DNA from: Pannonibacter phragmitetus DSM 14782
GTDB taxonomy: Bacteria > Pseudomonadota > Alphaproteobacteria > Rhizobiales > Stappiaceae
DNA length: 64,000 nt
Assembly: GCF_000382365.1 (NCBI RefSeq)
Contig: NZ_KB908215.1
Span: 806,001 to 870,000 of the forward strand
Direction: 5' to 3'
Made by a program: the position numbers and the translations under genes. Positions 53,439 through 61,712 of this stretch are shown piece after piece. Each line of letters begins with the position of its first letter. The first letter of the stretch is position 1. The notes beneath the pieces were generated by a model. The model saw only the letters and a list, made by a program, of their open reading frames with translations. It made no database searches and had not been told where the DNA came from.

Positions 53439-53846
53439 ATGTTGAGCCGAGCGACCAGAATAGCGTCGGCATCGCTTCTGTCAGCAGCCGTTGTGCTTGC
53501 AGCTGTCTCTACGGCGGAGGCAGGCCGCCGCCACCACCGTCATCACGGCCATGGCTGGGAGACAGGCGCTGCCATTGTTGGCGGGCTTGCAGCCGGGGCG
53601 CTCATTGGCTCGGCCCTGTCTGCGCCGCGCTATCCTGCACCGGTCTACGTGGCCCCGCCGCCGCCACCGGTCTATCATTACCGTCCGGCGCCCCGCGTCT
53701 ATTACCAGCAGCCGGCACCGGTTCATTACCGCCCGGCGCCATGGAGCCCGGCCTGGTATCAGTACTGCTCGTCGCGGTACCGGTCGTTTGACCCCAGAAC
53801 CGGCTACTTCCGCAGCTACTCCGGCCGCTACGTTTTCTGCCAGTAG
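53439..53846 (+). CDS. BA14K family exported protein
   Basis: This 135-residue exported protein has a signal peptide (residues 1-28, cleavage after STAEA) and a His/Arg-rich start (GRRHHRHHGHG). A glycine-zipper-like hydrophobic segment follows (AAIVGGLAAGALIGSAL), then a Pro/Tyr-rich linker. The C-terminal BA14K box contains WYQYCSSRYRSFDPRTGYFR with a Cys pair. BA14K proteins are rhizobial/Brucella surface antigens with lectin-like activity reported for the Brucella protein (from memory). GGAGAAGG lies before ATG 53439. It stands alone, and the histidine cluster might bind metal. Confidence 0.88.
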   Translation: MLSRATRIASASLLSAAVVLAAVSTAEAGRRHHRHHGHGWETGAAIVGGLAAGALIGSALSAPRYPAPVYVAPPPPPVYHYRPAPRVYYQQPAPVHYRPAPWSPAWYQYCSSRYRSFDPRTGYFRSYSGRYVFCQ

Positions 53847-53959
53847 GCACCACTGTTTTCAGCAGACCTTTAGCCTGGACGGCCCGCCGCCCAGGCACCA
53901 GACTTTTTGACTTAAAATTTCGCGAAGGGCGGCCTTATTTCAGGCCTGCGCCGTCAGGA

Positions 53960-54062
53960 GGCGCTGGAATCAGGCACTTGCCTGATTTGCCCAAAATCTT
54001 GTCTGGCAAACGACTGCCAGCCCAACCGGCCCTCGTCCTTCGGGACGGGGGCCTTTTCTTTT
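53960..54062 (+). ncRNA. Candidate intergenic structured RNA (three hairpins with terminator)
   Basis: Between the BA14K stop and the convergent UPF0178 gene are three consecutive hairpins. They are AATCAGGCA/TGCCTGATT (53968-53987), CTGGCA/TGCCAG (54003-54020), and a terminator with a TTCG tetraloop. They could form an sRNA of roughly 100 nt or the structured 3' end of the BA14K mRNA. No promoter was identified with confidence. Confidence 0.35.
54028..54062 (+). terminator. Intrinsic terminator with TTCG tetraloop
   Basis: GGCCCTCGTCC (54028-54038) and GGACGGGGGCC (54043-54053) pair with one G-U, closed by TTCG and followed by TTTTCTTTT. Confidence 0.9.
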
Positions 54063-54085
54063 CCGCTCCAGCCAGCTGACAGATC

Positions 54086-54547
54086 TCAGGACTGGCCGCC
54101 TGGCGCGGCTCTCAACGCCCCGCGCACCGCATTTTCCAGCGCCTGCAGAAAGCGGGACCGGTCCTGCCGGGAGAAGGATGGACCGCTTTCACGGATCTCG
54201 CCGATTTCACGCAGATGCGTCTTCAGGTCCCGCATGGCCAAAGCAAGGCCCACGTCGCGGAAGGGCTTGCCCGAGGGGCCCAGCACGATGGCACCTGCCT
54301 TGACGCAGCGGGATGCCAGCGGCACGTCTGCCGTCACGACGACATCACCGGGCGCTGCGCGCTCTGCGATCCAGTCGTCGGCGACATCCAATCCCTCGGA
54401 CACGACCACCCGCTGCACCAGTTCACTCTCCGGCAGGCGCATGAAGGCGTTGGAGACGAAGATCATCTGCAGCCCATGCCGCTCTCCGACGCGCACCACC
54501 TCTTCCTTCACCGGGCAGGCATCCGCATCGATGTAAATGACCGTCAT
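54086..54547 (-). CDS. UPF0178 (YaiI/YqxD) family protein
   Basis: This 153-residue protein is a PIN-like member of UPF0178. It begins MTVIYIDADACPVKEEVVRV, the family signature with conserved Asp and Cys. DDWIAERAAPGDVVVTADVP and LASRCVKAGAIVLGPSGKPF follow. The acidic residues of the DADACP and TAD motifs suggest metal-dependent nuclease chemistry, but no activity is established for the family. Its start overlaps the stop of the upstream flavoprotein gene by 4 bp (ATGA), so they are translationally coupled. Confidence 0.9.
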   Translation of the reverse strand: MTVIYIDADACPVKEEVVRVGERHGLQMIFVSNAFMRLPESELVQRVVVSEGLDVADDWIAERAAPGDVVVTADVPLASRCVKAGAIVLGPSGKPFRDVGLALAMRDLKTHLREIGEIRESGPSFSRQDRSRFLQALENAVRGALRAAPGGQS

Positions 54548-55764
54548 GCAGAGGCCTTTCCGGCAGCCAGATAGGCGAGAATGCCATCGGCTGCTGCCAT
54601 GCCCGTCGCAAAACAGGCCTGCAGCAGATAGCCGCCGGTGGGTGCTTCCCAGTCCAGCATTTCCCCGGCGGCAAAGACACCGGGACGCTGGCGCAGCATC
54701 AGACCTTCATCGAGCGCCTCAAGCCGGATGCCCCCGGCCGTCGAAATCGCCCGTTCCATGCCGCTGGTGCCCGTCAGCTTCAGCTGCACCTGCTTGATGG
54801 CGGCTGCAAGGGCCTCCGGGGAGCTATCCTGAGGCGTTGCGGACTCCCGCAGGAGCGCCACTTCCACGGGCAGCAGGCCCGCAGCCTTGCGCAGGAAGGT
54901 GGAAAGCGATTGCTTGGCCCGTGGCCTCGACAGGCGGCTGGCGAGCGTTGCCACGTCCATGTCCGGGCGCAGGTCAATGGAGAGCACAGCTTCTCCCTCG
55001 CTGGCGATCGCCTCGCGAAGAGCAGCCGACAAGGCATAGACCGCACCGCCCTCGATGCCCGTGCGGCTGATCATCGCCTCCCCGCGCTGGCGGATATCCC
55101 CGTGCGCCAGTTCGATACGCTTCAGCGGCTGACCGGCAAAACGCTCCGCAAAGAACGGTGACCAGTTGCACAGGAAGCCGCAATTGGACGGGCGCAGCGG
55201 CGCCACGTCCACACCCCAGCCTTCCACCACGGAGAGCCAGTCCCCGCGCGAGCCAAGGCGGGGCCAGCTGCCACCGCCCAGCGCCAGAAGCGTGGCACGG
55301 GCCGGCAGAGCCTCCAGCGAACCGTCCTGAGCGCGGAAGAGATTGCGGCCTTCAGCGTCCTGCCCTTCCCAGGTCTGACGCAGGCGGAATGTGACCCCCT
55401 GCTTCTCCAGCCTGGCGAGCCAGGCACGCAGCAGCGGCGAGGCCTTCATCGCCTTCGGAAACACACGTCCGCTGGAGCCTACAAAGGTCTCCTGCCCCAG
55501 ATCTTCGGCAAATCGGCGCAGCGTCTGAGGGTCAAACCGGTGGATCAAAGGCTCAAGAAAGGGACGGCCGCTGCCGTAGCGTTCCAGAAAGGCTCCGATG
55601 TCTTCGGAATGCGTCAGATTGAGCCCGCCGCGGCCTGCCAGCAAAAACTTGCGCGCAGGTGAAGCCATACGATCGAGGACCGTAACTTTATTCCCTGCCG
55701 CCGAAAGTTTATCCGCAGCTGCCAAACCCGCAGGACCAGACCCTACGATTACCACATCCGTCAT
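54544..55764 (-). CDS. NAD(P)/FAD-dependent flavoprotein, TIGR03862/HI0933 group
   Basis: This 406-residue protein starts with a dinucleotide-binding motif, DVVIVGSGPAGLAAADKLSA, followed by MASPARKFLLAGRGGLNLTH, a signature of the HI0933/BaiN-like group and TIGR03862. ARATLLALGGGSWPRLGSRG is the second FAD contact, and GVFAAGEMLDWEAPTGGYLL is the C-terminal FAD-binding block. No reaction is known for this subgroup; it is usually annotated as a putative flavoprotein. It is co-transcribed with the UPF0178 gene, whose start overlaps its stop. Confidence 0.88.
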   Translation of the reverse strand: MTDVVIVGSGPAGLAAADKLSAAGNKVTVLDRMASPARKFLLAGRGGLNLTHSEDIGAFLERYGSGRPFLEPLIHRFDPQTLRRFAEDLGQETFVGSSGRVFPKAMKASPLLRAWLARLEKQGVTFRLRQTWEGQDAEGRNLFRAQDGSLEALPARATLLALGGGSWPRLGSRGDWLSVVEGWGVDVAPLRPSNCGFLCNWSPFFAERFAGQPLKRIELAHGDIRQRGEAMISRTGIEGGAVYALSAALREAIASEGEAVLSIDLRPDMDVATLASRLSRPRAKQSLSTFLRKAAGLLPVEVALLRESATPQDSSPEALAAAIKQVQLKLTGTSGMERAISTAGGIRLEALDEGLMLRQRPGVFAAGEMLDWEAPTGGYLLQACFATGMAAADGILAYLAAGKASA

Positions 55765-55986
55765 TTTACCAATTTATCCTGATGTTCCAGACCTATTTCT
55801 TGCCGCATCGCAAAATTTTACGGAAAAATTTCATTTTCCCTTTTGCTTACCCCTAAAAATTTGCAGCAAACAGGATTTTATTAGCAAATAGGGCTGCTTG
55901 CTGATGTCAGGAGCCCGAGTGGCGGGAATCGGTTTTCGAACTCATCAGCCCGCCAGAGCCCCGGCCAGATGCATGGAGATTGGATC

Positions 55987-57318
55987 ATGGCGGAGACACA
56001 GAAGCTTATTCTTGTTGTCGATGCAGACGTCAAGGTGCTGACGGCGTTTCAGCAGCTGCTTGGCAGCAAGTTCCAGATAGCCACGGCTCGCAGCGGCGTC
56101 GAGGCGACCGCCTGGATCGAGCGCAACACGTCTGTCGCTGTCGTCATTTCCAGTCTCAATCTGCCCGACATCAACGGCATCGAGTTTCTGAGATCCGTAA
56201 CAGAACTCGCACCAGTTGCGGCCCGCATCATGCTGACGGCCGACCGCTCACTGGAAGTGGCAAGACGGGCGGTCAATGAGGCGAATGTCCTCATGCATCT
56301 GCTGAAGCCATGCCCGGCCGACGAGATCGAGAATGCCATCCGTTCCGGACTTGCCTACCACAACCGGGTTCTGAAGGAGAAGAACCTGCTGGAGAAGACA
56401 CTCTCCGGTTCGGTGAAGCTGCTGATCGACATGCTGGCCCTGTTCCACACGGACGCCTTCCGCAAGACGACCGTCATGCGTCAGCAGGCACTGAAGGTGG
56501 CCAAGGCGCTCGGGCTCAAGAAGATCTGGGAACTGGAGATGGCGGTCATGTTCTCGCCGCTCGGTGAGGCGCTGCTGCCGCGGGAAATCCTCTCCCGCTA
56601 CCGTTCGGCCAAGACCCTGACGGACCCCCAGCGTGAATTGCTCGCCCGCGCTCCGGAGCAGAGCCGGGATCTGTTGCGCAACATTCCCCAGTTCGAGCGG
56701 ATTGCCGAGGTGCTGTATTACTCGGGCAGAGGCTTTGATGGCTCGGGCTTTCCCACGGATGGCCCGACCGGCAAGGACATTCCGCTGCACTCGCGCATTC
56801 TCAAGATCCTGATCGACCTGTGGTACGCAAGCCCGGACACGGGCGTCGATCTGGCCGCCTTTGAAGCGCTGAACATCAACCGGCGGCAATACGATCCGGC
56901 GCTGCTGAAAGTCGTCAGGGCATGCCTGCTGGAAACGGAACAAAGCCTCACCGAGCGCTTCCAGACCGTCGCCTGCCATATCCGCGCCCTGCGTCCCGGT
57001 GACATTCTCATCGACGACATCATCACTGATGGCAGCCATGAACTGGTCCTGTCACGCGGTCACCAGCTGACGGAAACGACCATCAAGCGCCTGTCGCAGT
57101 TCGACCGCCTGACCGGCCTGCGTCAGCCAATCCGGGTGAAGCGGCAGGAAGTGCTCTTTGCAGATCCTGTGTCTGGTGCAACCTCAGCCCCCTCGGCAGC
57201 TCCGGCCGACCGCAGCAAGATGCCGTCGCCAGGCCAGGGACAGCAGGTCCACGCCCAGTTGGATGGCTCGCAGCAGCAGCAGGGCATGACCGCAGTGACA
57301 GAAAACCTTATCGGCTAG
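55987..57318 (+). CDS. Receiver domain plus HD-GYP-like protein, both active sites degenerate
   Basis: This 443-residue protein has a CheY-like receiver at residues 1-125 and an HD-GYP-like domain at ~140-385. In the receiver, the expected phospho-acceptor Asp is Ser56 (VVISSLNLPDINGIEFL), whereas the acidic pocket (Asp12, Asp14) and the Lys of LLKPCPADE remain. In the second domain, the HD pair expected in LHDIGK is replaced by MFSPLGEALLP, while the later GYP motif survives as RGFDGSGFPTDG. It is thus probably a phosphorylation-independent scaffold or c-di-GMP-binding protein rather than an enzyme. The tail (residues ~400-443) is Gln/Ser/Ala-rich. GGAG precedes ATG 55987. It stands alone. 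Confidence 0.8.
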   Translation: MAETQKLILVVDADVKVLTAFQQLLGSKFQIATARSGVEATAWIERNTSVAVVISSLNLPDINGIEFLRSVTELAPVAARIMLTADRSLEVARRAVNEANVLMHLLKPCPADEIENAIRSGLAYHNRVLKEKNLLEKTLSGSVKLLIDMLALFHTDAFRKTTVMRQQALKVAKALGLKKIWELEMAVMFSPLGEALLPREILSRYRSAKTLTDPQRELLARAPEQSRDLLRNIPQFERIAEVLYYSGRGFDGSGFPTDGPTGKDIPLHSRILKILIDLWYASPDTGVDLAAFEALNINRRQYDPALLKVVRACLLETEQSLTERFQTVACHIRALRPGDILIDDIITDGSHELVLSRGHQLTETTIKRLSQFDRLTGLRQPIRVKRQEVLFADPVSGATSAPSAAPADRSKMPSPGQGQQVHAQLDGSQQQQGMTAVTENLIG

Positions 57319-57337
57319 GCAGACAGAACCAGTGCTC

Positions 57338-58114
57338 TCAACTGGAGGACCGCTGCTTGTCGAGCATCTTGAGGATGCGCACGAACCGGCCAAAGGACTG
57401 GATCGTCGCAAAGGCATAGCCCTTCCAGCCTGCAAAGATAAAGCGCCGCATGATCAGGTACTTCAGCATCTCGACCGGAAATTCGGTGACGAGACGCAGG
57501 CGCAGCAGCAGCCCGTTCTTTTTCTTCTGTGTGGCAGCCGCCAGATCTGACGTGTAGTTCAGCTTGGCAATCGCGTGACCCCAGGTGCGGAACGAGAAGT
57601 GATGCTGCCGGCCCTTCAGGATGCCGGTGGTGAAGCCTTCATCCACATCCATGCGGTCGTAGGACGGCTCCAGCCGGATGCGGGCGTGTTTCAGATTGTA
57701 CAACCGGGGCACCTTGCGGTAGTCGGCAAAGGGGCGCGGCCGGTCATCGCCCGGCAGCACCATGGTGTTGCGCACCAGATAGCAGGCGTGCTGTGGCTCA
57801 CCGTTCCGGAACAGGCCAGCAATCTCCTGCCGCAGCTCCGGCGTCACCACTTCATCGGCATCGATGTAGAAGACCCAGTCATTGCGGCACTGCTTTTCAC
57901 CAAAGCTCCGCTGCGGCCCGAAGCCGGCCCACGGATTGCTGATCACCCGTGCCCCGAAAGAATGGCATATGGCCACCGTGCCATCGGTCGAGCCGGAGTC
58001 GATGACGACGATCTCCCGCCCCAGCCCCTGCACGCTCTGCAAGGTGCGGCCGATGCGGTCTCCTTCGTTGAAGCAGCGGATCAGGACGGAGATCGGGGCA
58101 GAAACGTCGGACAT
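57338..58114 (-). CDS. Family 2 glycosyltransferase, WaaE/KdtX-like
   Basis: This 258-residue GT-A enzyme begins ISVLIRCFNEGDRIGRTLQS and has IVVIDSGSTDGTVAICHSFG, QRSFGEKQCRNDWVFYIDAD (the DAD metal-binding motif), and a C-terminal basic amphipathic region (TEFPVEMLKYLIMRRFIFAG) that may bind the membrane. This form is typical of the LPS-core glycosyltransferase group WaaE/KdtX, which adds a glucose to heptose I. ATG 58114 was chosen from the family start; the longer frame to 58183 is unlikely. It is divergent from the DUF6492-like gene. The acceptor cannot be proved. Confidence 0.85.
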   Translation of the reverse strand: MSDVSAPISVLIRCFNEGDRIGRTLQSVQGLGREIVVIDSGSTDGTVAICHSFGARVISNPWAGFGPQRSFGEKQCRNDWVFYIDADEVVTPELRQEIAGLFRNGEPQHACYLVRNTMVLPGDDRPRPFADYRKVPRLYNLKHARIRLEPSYDRMDVDEGFTTGILKGRQHHFSFRTWGHAIAKLNYTSDLAAATQKKKNGLLLRLRLVTEFPVEMLKYLIMRRFIFAGWKGYAFATIQSFGRFVRILKMLDKQRSSS

Positions 58115-58303
58115 GCAACCACCAGACCGGAGAAACGGGCTTGAAAGCAGGCGGACAGGCGGAAACGGGAAGCACTGCGTCACGGGCTGTCCGGCTGCGA
58201 GGTATTGCGGAAAAGTTTGATCGGATCAAGCGGGATGGATAAACAGGCCCACACGGCGAAGCCCCCGAGAGGAAACTCCTCCGAGAGACAGGACGGCAGG
58301 CAC

Positions 58304-59161
58304 ATGATGCAAGGCGCATTTCTCAGACGCTTCCGCAGGCTGCGGCATAATCTGTGCAACTATGTGCTGATCTGGTTCCTGCGCGGCGACAAACCCTCCC
58401 CCTTTGCCAGCGCGCTGCTGATCCCCTTGCATGAAAAGGACCTGCCCTTCTTCCGCGAGCATATCAGCACGACGCTGAAAAACCTTGTTCAGCCTGTTGA
58501 TGAGCTCGTCCTTGTGGGCACGGCGAAAGCCTGCGCAGAGCTGGACGGCTTCTCGGTCGACGGTTGCGCGGTGCGCATCATCCCGGAAGCGCAGGTGTTG
58601 CCCGCAGACTTCTCCGCACAGGGCTTCACGGACAGTGAGGGCAAGAAACGCAGCGGCTGGATCACCCAGCAGATCATCAAGCTCAGCTGGCCTGCCTACA
58701 TCGGGTCAGAAAGCTGCATCGTTCTGGATGCGGACACCTTCATCAACCGCCCGGCCAGCTATATCAGCGCCGAAGGACACTACTGGCTGTTCACGGCAGA
58801 CGATGAAAACCCCGGCTGGAACAGCTTTGTCGAGAAAGCCCTCGGCCGCCCGAAGCAGTTTCCATGGTCACTGGTGGCGCACACGATGATCTTCCGGCGC
58901 GGGGCCATGGCCGCCCTGCAGGCTCACATTGAGCAGCGCTTCAACCAGCCCTGGCTGGAAGCGCTTCAGTCACTGGTGAAGGACAGGGCAGACCACTTCT
59001 CGGAATACGAGCTTTACGGGACGTTCGTCTGCGAGCATCAGGACTTCGGCTACCGGCACCGCTACTTCTACAATGTGAAGCGGACCAAGAAGGGCACGTT
59101 CCTGAAAGGCATGCGGCTGCGCCTGTCCCGGTTCATCTCCAATCATGTGAAGACCGACTAA
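58304..59161 (+). CDS. DUF6492-like putative glycosyltransferase
   Basis: This 285-residue protein has a GT-A-like core: ALLIPLHEKDLPFFREHIST, then DELVLVGTAKACAELDGF, and SCIVLDADTFINRPASYISA with a DxD motif. The block SGWITQQIIKLSWPAYIGSE between them matches DUF6492 proteins, which occur in surface-polysaccharide loci. There is no signal peptide; a hydrophobic stretch near residue 20 (CNYVLIWFLRG) may associate with the membrane. I prefer ATG 58304 with AGGA 10 nt before; ATG 58235 and GTG-like starts up to 58205 are possible. A palindromic element begins within its stop codon. Confidence 0.75.
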   Translation: MMQGAFLRRFRRLRHNLCNYVLIWFLRGDKPSPFASALLIPLHEKDLPFFREHISTTLKNLVQPVDELVLVGTAKACAELDGFSVDGCAVRIIPEAQVLPADFSAQGFTDSEGKKRSGWITQQIIKLSWPAYIGSESCIVLDADTFINRPASYISAEGHYWLFTADDENPGWNSFVEKALGRPKQFPWSLVAHTMIFRRGAMAALQAHIEQRFNQPWLEALQSLVKDRADHFSEYELYGTFVCEHQDFGYRHRYFYNVKRTKKGTFLKGMRLRLSRFISNHVKTD

Positions 59162-59262
59162 TACCAATGCTCGATGAGCCTGGCTCATCGAGCATTGGTT
59201 AAGCCCGCGCGGCGCTTGAGCATTTTAAAGGCATGATGCGTCAGCATCGAAATCCTTGGTAT
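59161..59262. repeat. MITE-like palindromic element with ATACCAA termini
   Basis: The 102-bp stretch starts ATACCAA (59161-59167) and ends TTGGTAT (59256-59262). Inside is a perfect 18-bp inverted repeat (59163-59180 with 59182-59199, one base apart) and a smaller GATGC/GCATC hairpin. Its first base is the last base of the preceding stop codon. It may be a small non-autonomous mobile repeat, and its hairpin could also stop transcription. Confidence 0.6.
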
Positions 59263-59291
59263 AACCCGTCTTTAAGGGACGAGCATCCGCG

Positions 59292-60038
59292 TCAGAACGG
59301 ATCCTTGCGCAGGCCCGCGTAATAGAGCTTCTTGCGGATGGAGCGCATCAGCTTGCCGAGCTTGCTTTTCGGCCGCGGTGGCATCGTCGGGTCAGTTACA
59401 TTGCGCTTCTGGCCGATATGCCGCGCAACACCCGGCAGCAGATAGGCAACGCGCTTGCCATCCTGCTTGATGACGGCCGACATCTTGTCATGGAAATGCT
59501 GGGCAAAAGGCGCATAGGATTCGTACAGCGCCTTGGTGATCAGCCCCGGATTGCTGGACCAGCCGAAGAACTCGGGATGGGCATCAGCCCGCATCAGGCG
59601 GAAATCAACGCCCGCAACCGCCAGCGGATCCGACTTCTCCCGGAACTTTTCCTTGATCTCGTCATAGGCACGCAGCGACACATTGGCGATTTCCGGATGG
59701 GTCTCCAGTGCCCGGATCGCAGCTTCCCAGTTGACCGGACCATCGAACTGCCAGTCATCTTCCAGATGGAAGATGTAGGGCGTTGTGGCCGTCGAATAGA
59801 GCCTGTCGATGGAGGCCATCAGGCCCATGCGCTCGGGACTGGAGATAACTTCCGCCCAGGGGTAGGTCCGCCGCACTTCATCGATGATGGCGCCGTCTCT
59901 GGAATCCTCATGGATCAGAAATTTGCCGCCCGTGTTGAACCGGCGGAAGGAGGCAAGCGTCTCGGCCAGCAGATCCAGCCGCCCGCAGCTGGTGACGCAG
60001 ATCGTGACAGTTCCGGGAATTTCGGCCGCAGCAGTCAT
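59292..60038 (-). CDS. Family 2-like glycosyltransferase
   Basis: This 248-residue protein starts TVTICVTSCGRLDLLAETLA, typical of GT2 nucleotide-binding strands, and continues FRRFNTGGKFLIHEDSRDGA and YIFHLEDDWQFDGPVNWEAA, where DDW is the likely metal site. The C-terminal third is basic (RPKSKLGKLMRSIRKKLYYA), suited to binding acidic membrane lipids. ATG 60038 was chosen by homology to the first strand; the 47-residue extension upstream is Pro/Ala-rich and unconserved. Together with the two genes before it, it forms a small surface-glycan patch. Sugar and acceptor are unknown. Confidence 0.8.
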   Translation of the reverse strand: MTAAAEIPGTVTICVTSCGRLDLLAETLASFRRFNTGGKFLIHEDSRDGAIIDEVRRTYPWAEVISSPERMGLMASIDRLYSTATTPYIFHLEDDWQFDGPVNWEAAIRALETHPEIANVSLRAYDEIKEKFREKSDPLAVAGVDFRLMRADAHPEFFGWSSNPGLITKALYESYAPFAQHFHDKMSAVIKQDGKRVAYLLPGVARHIGQKRNVTDPTMPPRPKSKLGKLMRSIRKKLYYAGLRKDPF

Positions 60039-60179
60039 CGGATTTGCATGCCTCTTTTGCGCATTTGAGGACCTAGCCACCGGAGTTTGCGCAACTGCGT
60101 CACCGGGGCCGGAATAAGCCGCAGATACCATTTGGCCATGTGGCTGGCAACCGGCTGGCGCGCCACCAGCCATACGCAC

Positions 60180-60210
60180 AAAAAGGCCGGGTTCCGACGG
60201 AACCCGGCCT
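60180..60210 (-). terminator. Minus-strand intrinsic terminator upstream of the GT gene
   Basis: AGGCCGGGTTCC (60184-60195) and GGAACCCGGCCT (60199-60210) form a 12-bp stem around GAC; on the minus strand five T follow (60184-60180). No minus-strand gene lies upstream. It must end a small RNA or act as an attenuator in the leader of the gene at 59292-60038. Confidence 0.75.
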
Positions 60211-60492
60211 CAAAACTTTCGGCAACACTTTAAGTAATTTTTACGTATGGAATGACGCTCTTATCGGGGCTTTTGATGACAGGCGTATGACCTGGGGGGC
60301 AGTCAGATACATTTTCCGCCCGCGACCGGGTTCTGACGGTGCCAGACACTCCCCCAAACAGAGGAGGCAAAACCTGCTGGCCATGCGGCGCGGGACGGGC
60401 TTATGTTACGTTAAAGTCAATTGAGGCTTTGCCCCGTGACAGAAAAGGACATCCGCAGCCGGAGCTGCCGGATGCCAGTGGAGGATCCCGGA
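60211..60492. other. Gene-free region upstream of the thiolase gene
   Basis: The stretch carries the thiolase promoter on the plus strand and possibly a short minus-strand transcript ending at the terminator 60180-60210. A CTCC/GGAG hairpin (near 60346-60364) is the only other structure seen. I find no coding frame with gene-like features. Confidence 0.4.
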
Positions 60493-61659
60493 ATGACAGC
60501 GGCAATCGTTGGATGGGCGCACCTGCCTTTTGGCCGGCACGCGGAGGAAACCGTCGAGAGCATGATCGTCAAGGTGGCCGTTGACGCCATCAGTGACGCA
60601 GGTCTGGAGCCGAAGGATATCGGCGAGATCTATCTCGGCCATTTCAACGGCGGCTTCTCTGCCCAGGATTTCACGGCCTCGCTGGTGTTGCAGGCGGACC
60701 CTGCCCTGCGCTTCACCCCCGCCACCCGCGTGGAGAACGCCTGTGCAACCGGCAGCACGGCGGTTCATATGGGCGTGCGTGCCATCAGTGCGGGCGCAGC
60801 GCGTTTCGTGCTGGTCGTGGGTGTCGAGCAGATGACCACGACGCCGGGGCCGGAAATTGGCCGCAACCTGCTCAAAGCCTCCTATCTTGCTGAAGAAGGT
60901 GACGTTCAAGGCGGCTTCGCTGGTGTCTTCGGCAAGATTGCAGAGACCTATTTCCAGCGCCACGGCGACCAGTCGGACGCACTTGCCCGCATTGCCGCCA
61001 AGAACCACAAGAACGGCGTCAACAACCCTTATGCCCAGATGCGCAAGGACCTCGGCTACGAGTTCTGCCGCAATGAAGGCGAGAAGAACCCCTTCGTCGC
61101 AGGCCCGCTGAAGCGCACGGACTGCTCGCTTGTCTCGGATGGCGCAGCCGCTCTGGTGCTGACGGATACGGCCACTGCTCTTGGCATGAAGAAGGCTGTT
61201 GCCTTCCGCTCGCTCGCCCATGTGCAGGATTACCTGCCCATGTCCAAGCGCGACATTCTGAAGTTCGATGGCTGCCGCCATGCCTGGGGGCAGGCCCTGA
61301 CGCAGGCGCGGATGGGTCTGGAGGACCTGTCCTTCGTTGAAACACACGACTGCTTCACCATCGCCGAGCTGATCGAATACGAGGCCATGGGGCTTGCGCC
61401 GGAAGGCCAGGGCGCGCGTGCCATCCTTGAAGGCTGGACCGAAATGGACGGCAAGCTGCCGGTCAACCCATCCGGCGGTCTGAAGGCCAAGGGCCACCCG
61501 ATCGGCGCCACGGGCGTGTCCATGCACGTGCTGACGGCCATGCAGCTGACTGGGGAAGCGGGCGGCATTCAGGTGAAGAATGCCGAAGTCGGCGGCATCT
61601 TCAACATGGGCGGCGCGGCCGTCGCCAACTATGTGTCGATCCTGCAGGCGCTGAAGTGA
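60493..61659 (+). CDS. Thiolase family protein (SCP2/acetyl-CoA acetyltransferase-like)
   Basis: This 388-residue protein has the thiolase fold: MTAAIVGWAHLPFGRHAEET at the start, ATRVENACATGSTAVHMGVR with the catalytic Cys in NACATGS, and GLKAKGHPIGATGVSMHVLT with the His of KGHPIGATG. The region ETHDCFTIAELIEYEAMGL is typical of the SCP2-type thiolases rather than PhaA/AtoB, which have CSSG near the C-terminus; here INMGG-like FNMGGAAVANY replaces it. It may act in branched-chain or steroid side-chain beta-oxidation, or with acetoacetyl-CoA. ATG 60493 has GGAGG 8 nt upstream. A bidirectional terminator follows. Confidence 0.85.
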   Translation: MTAAIVGWAHLPFGRHAEETVESMIVKVAVDAISDAGLEPKDIGEIYLGHFNGGFSAQDFTASLVLQADPALRFTPATRVENACATGSTAVHMGVRAISAGAARFVLVVGVEQMTTTPGPEIGRNLLKASYLAEEGDVQGGFAGVFGKIAETYFQRHGDQSDALARIAAKNHKNGVNNPYAQMRKDLGYEFCRNEGEKNPFVAGPLKRTDCSLVSDGAAALVLTDTATALGMKKAVAFRSLAHVQDYLPMSKRDILKFDGCRHAWGQALTQARMGLEDLSFVETHDCFTIAELIEYEAMGLAPEGQGARAILEGWTEMDGKLPVNPSGGLKAKGHPIGATGVSMHVLTAMQLTGEAGGIQVKNAEVGGIFNMGGAAVANYVSILQALK

Positions 61660-61668
61660 TTTGAATCT

Positions 61669-61704
61669 GTCTTTGGGCCGGAGCAGAGGCTCTGGCCCAA
61701 AGAC
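61669..61704. terminator. Bidirectional terminator between thiolase and gdx
   Basis: GTCTTTGGGCC (61669-61679) and GGCCCAAAGAC (61694-61704) pair perfectly, with additional pairing inside. It lies between convergent stops at 61659 and 61713 and serves both genes. Confidence 0.85.
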
Positions 61705-61712
61705 GTGTCAGC

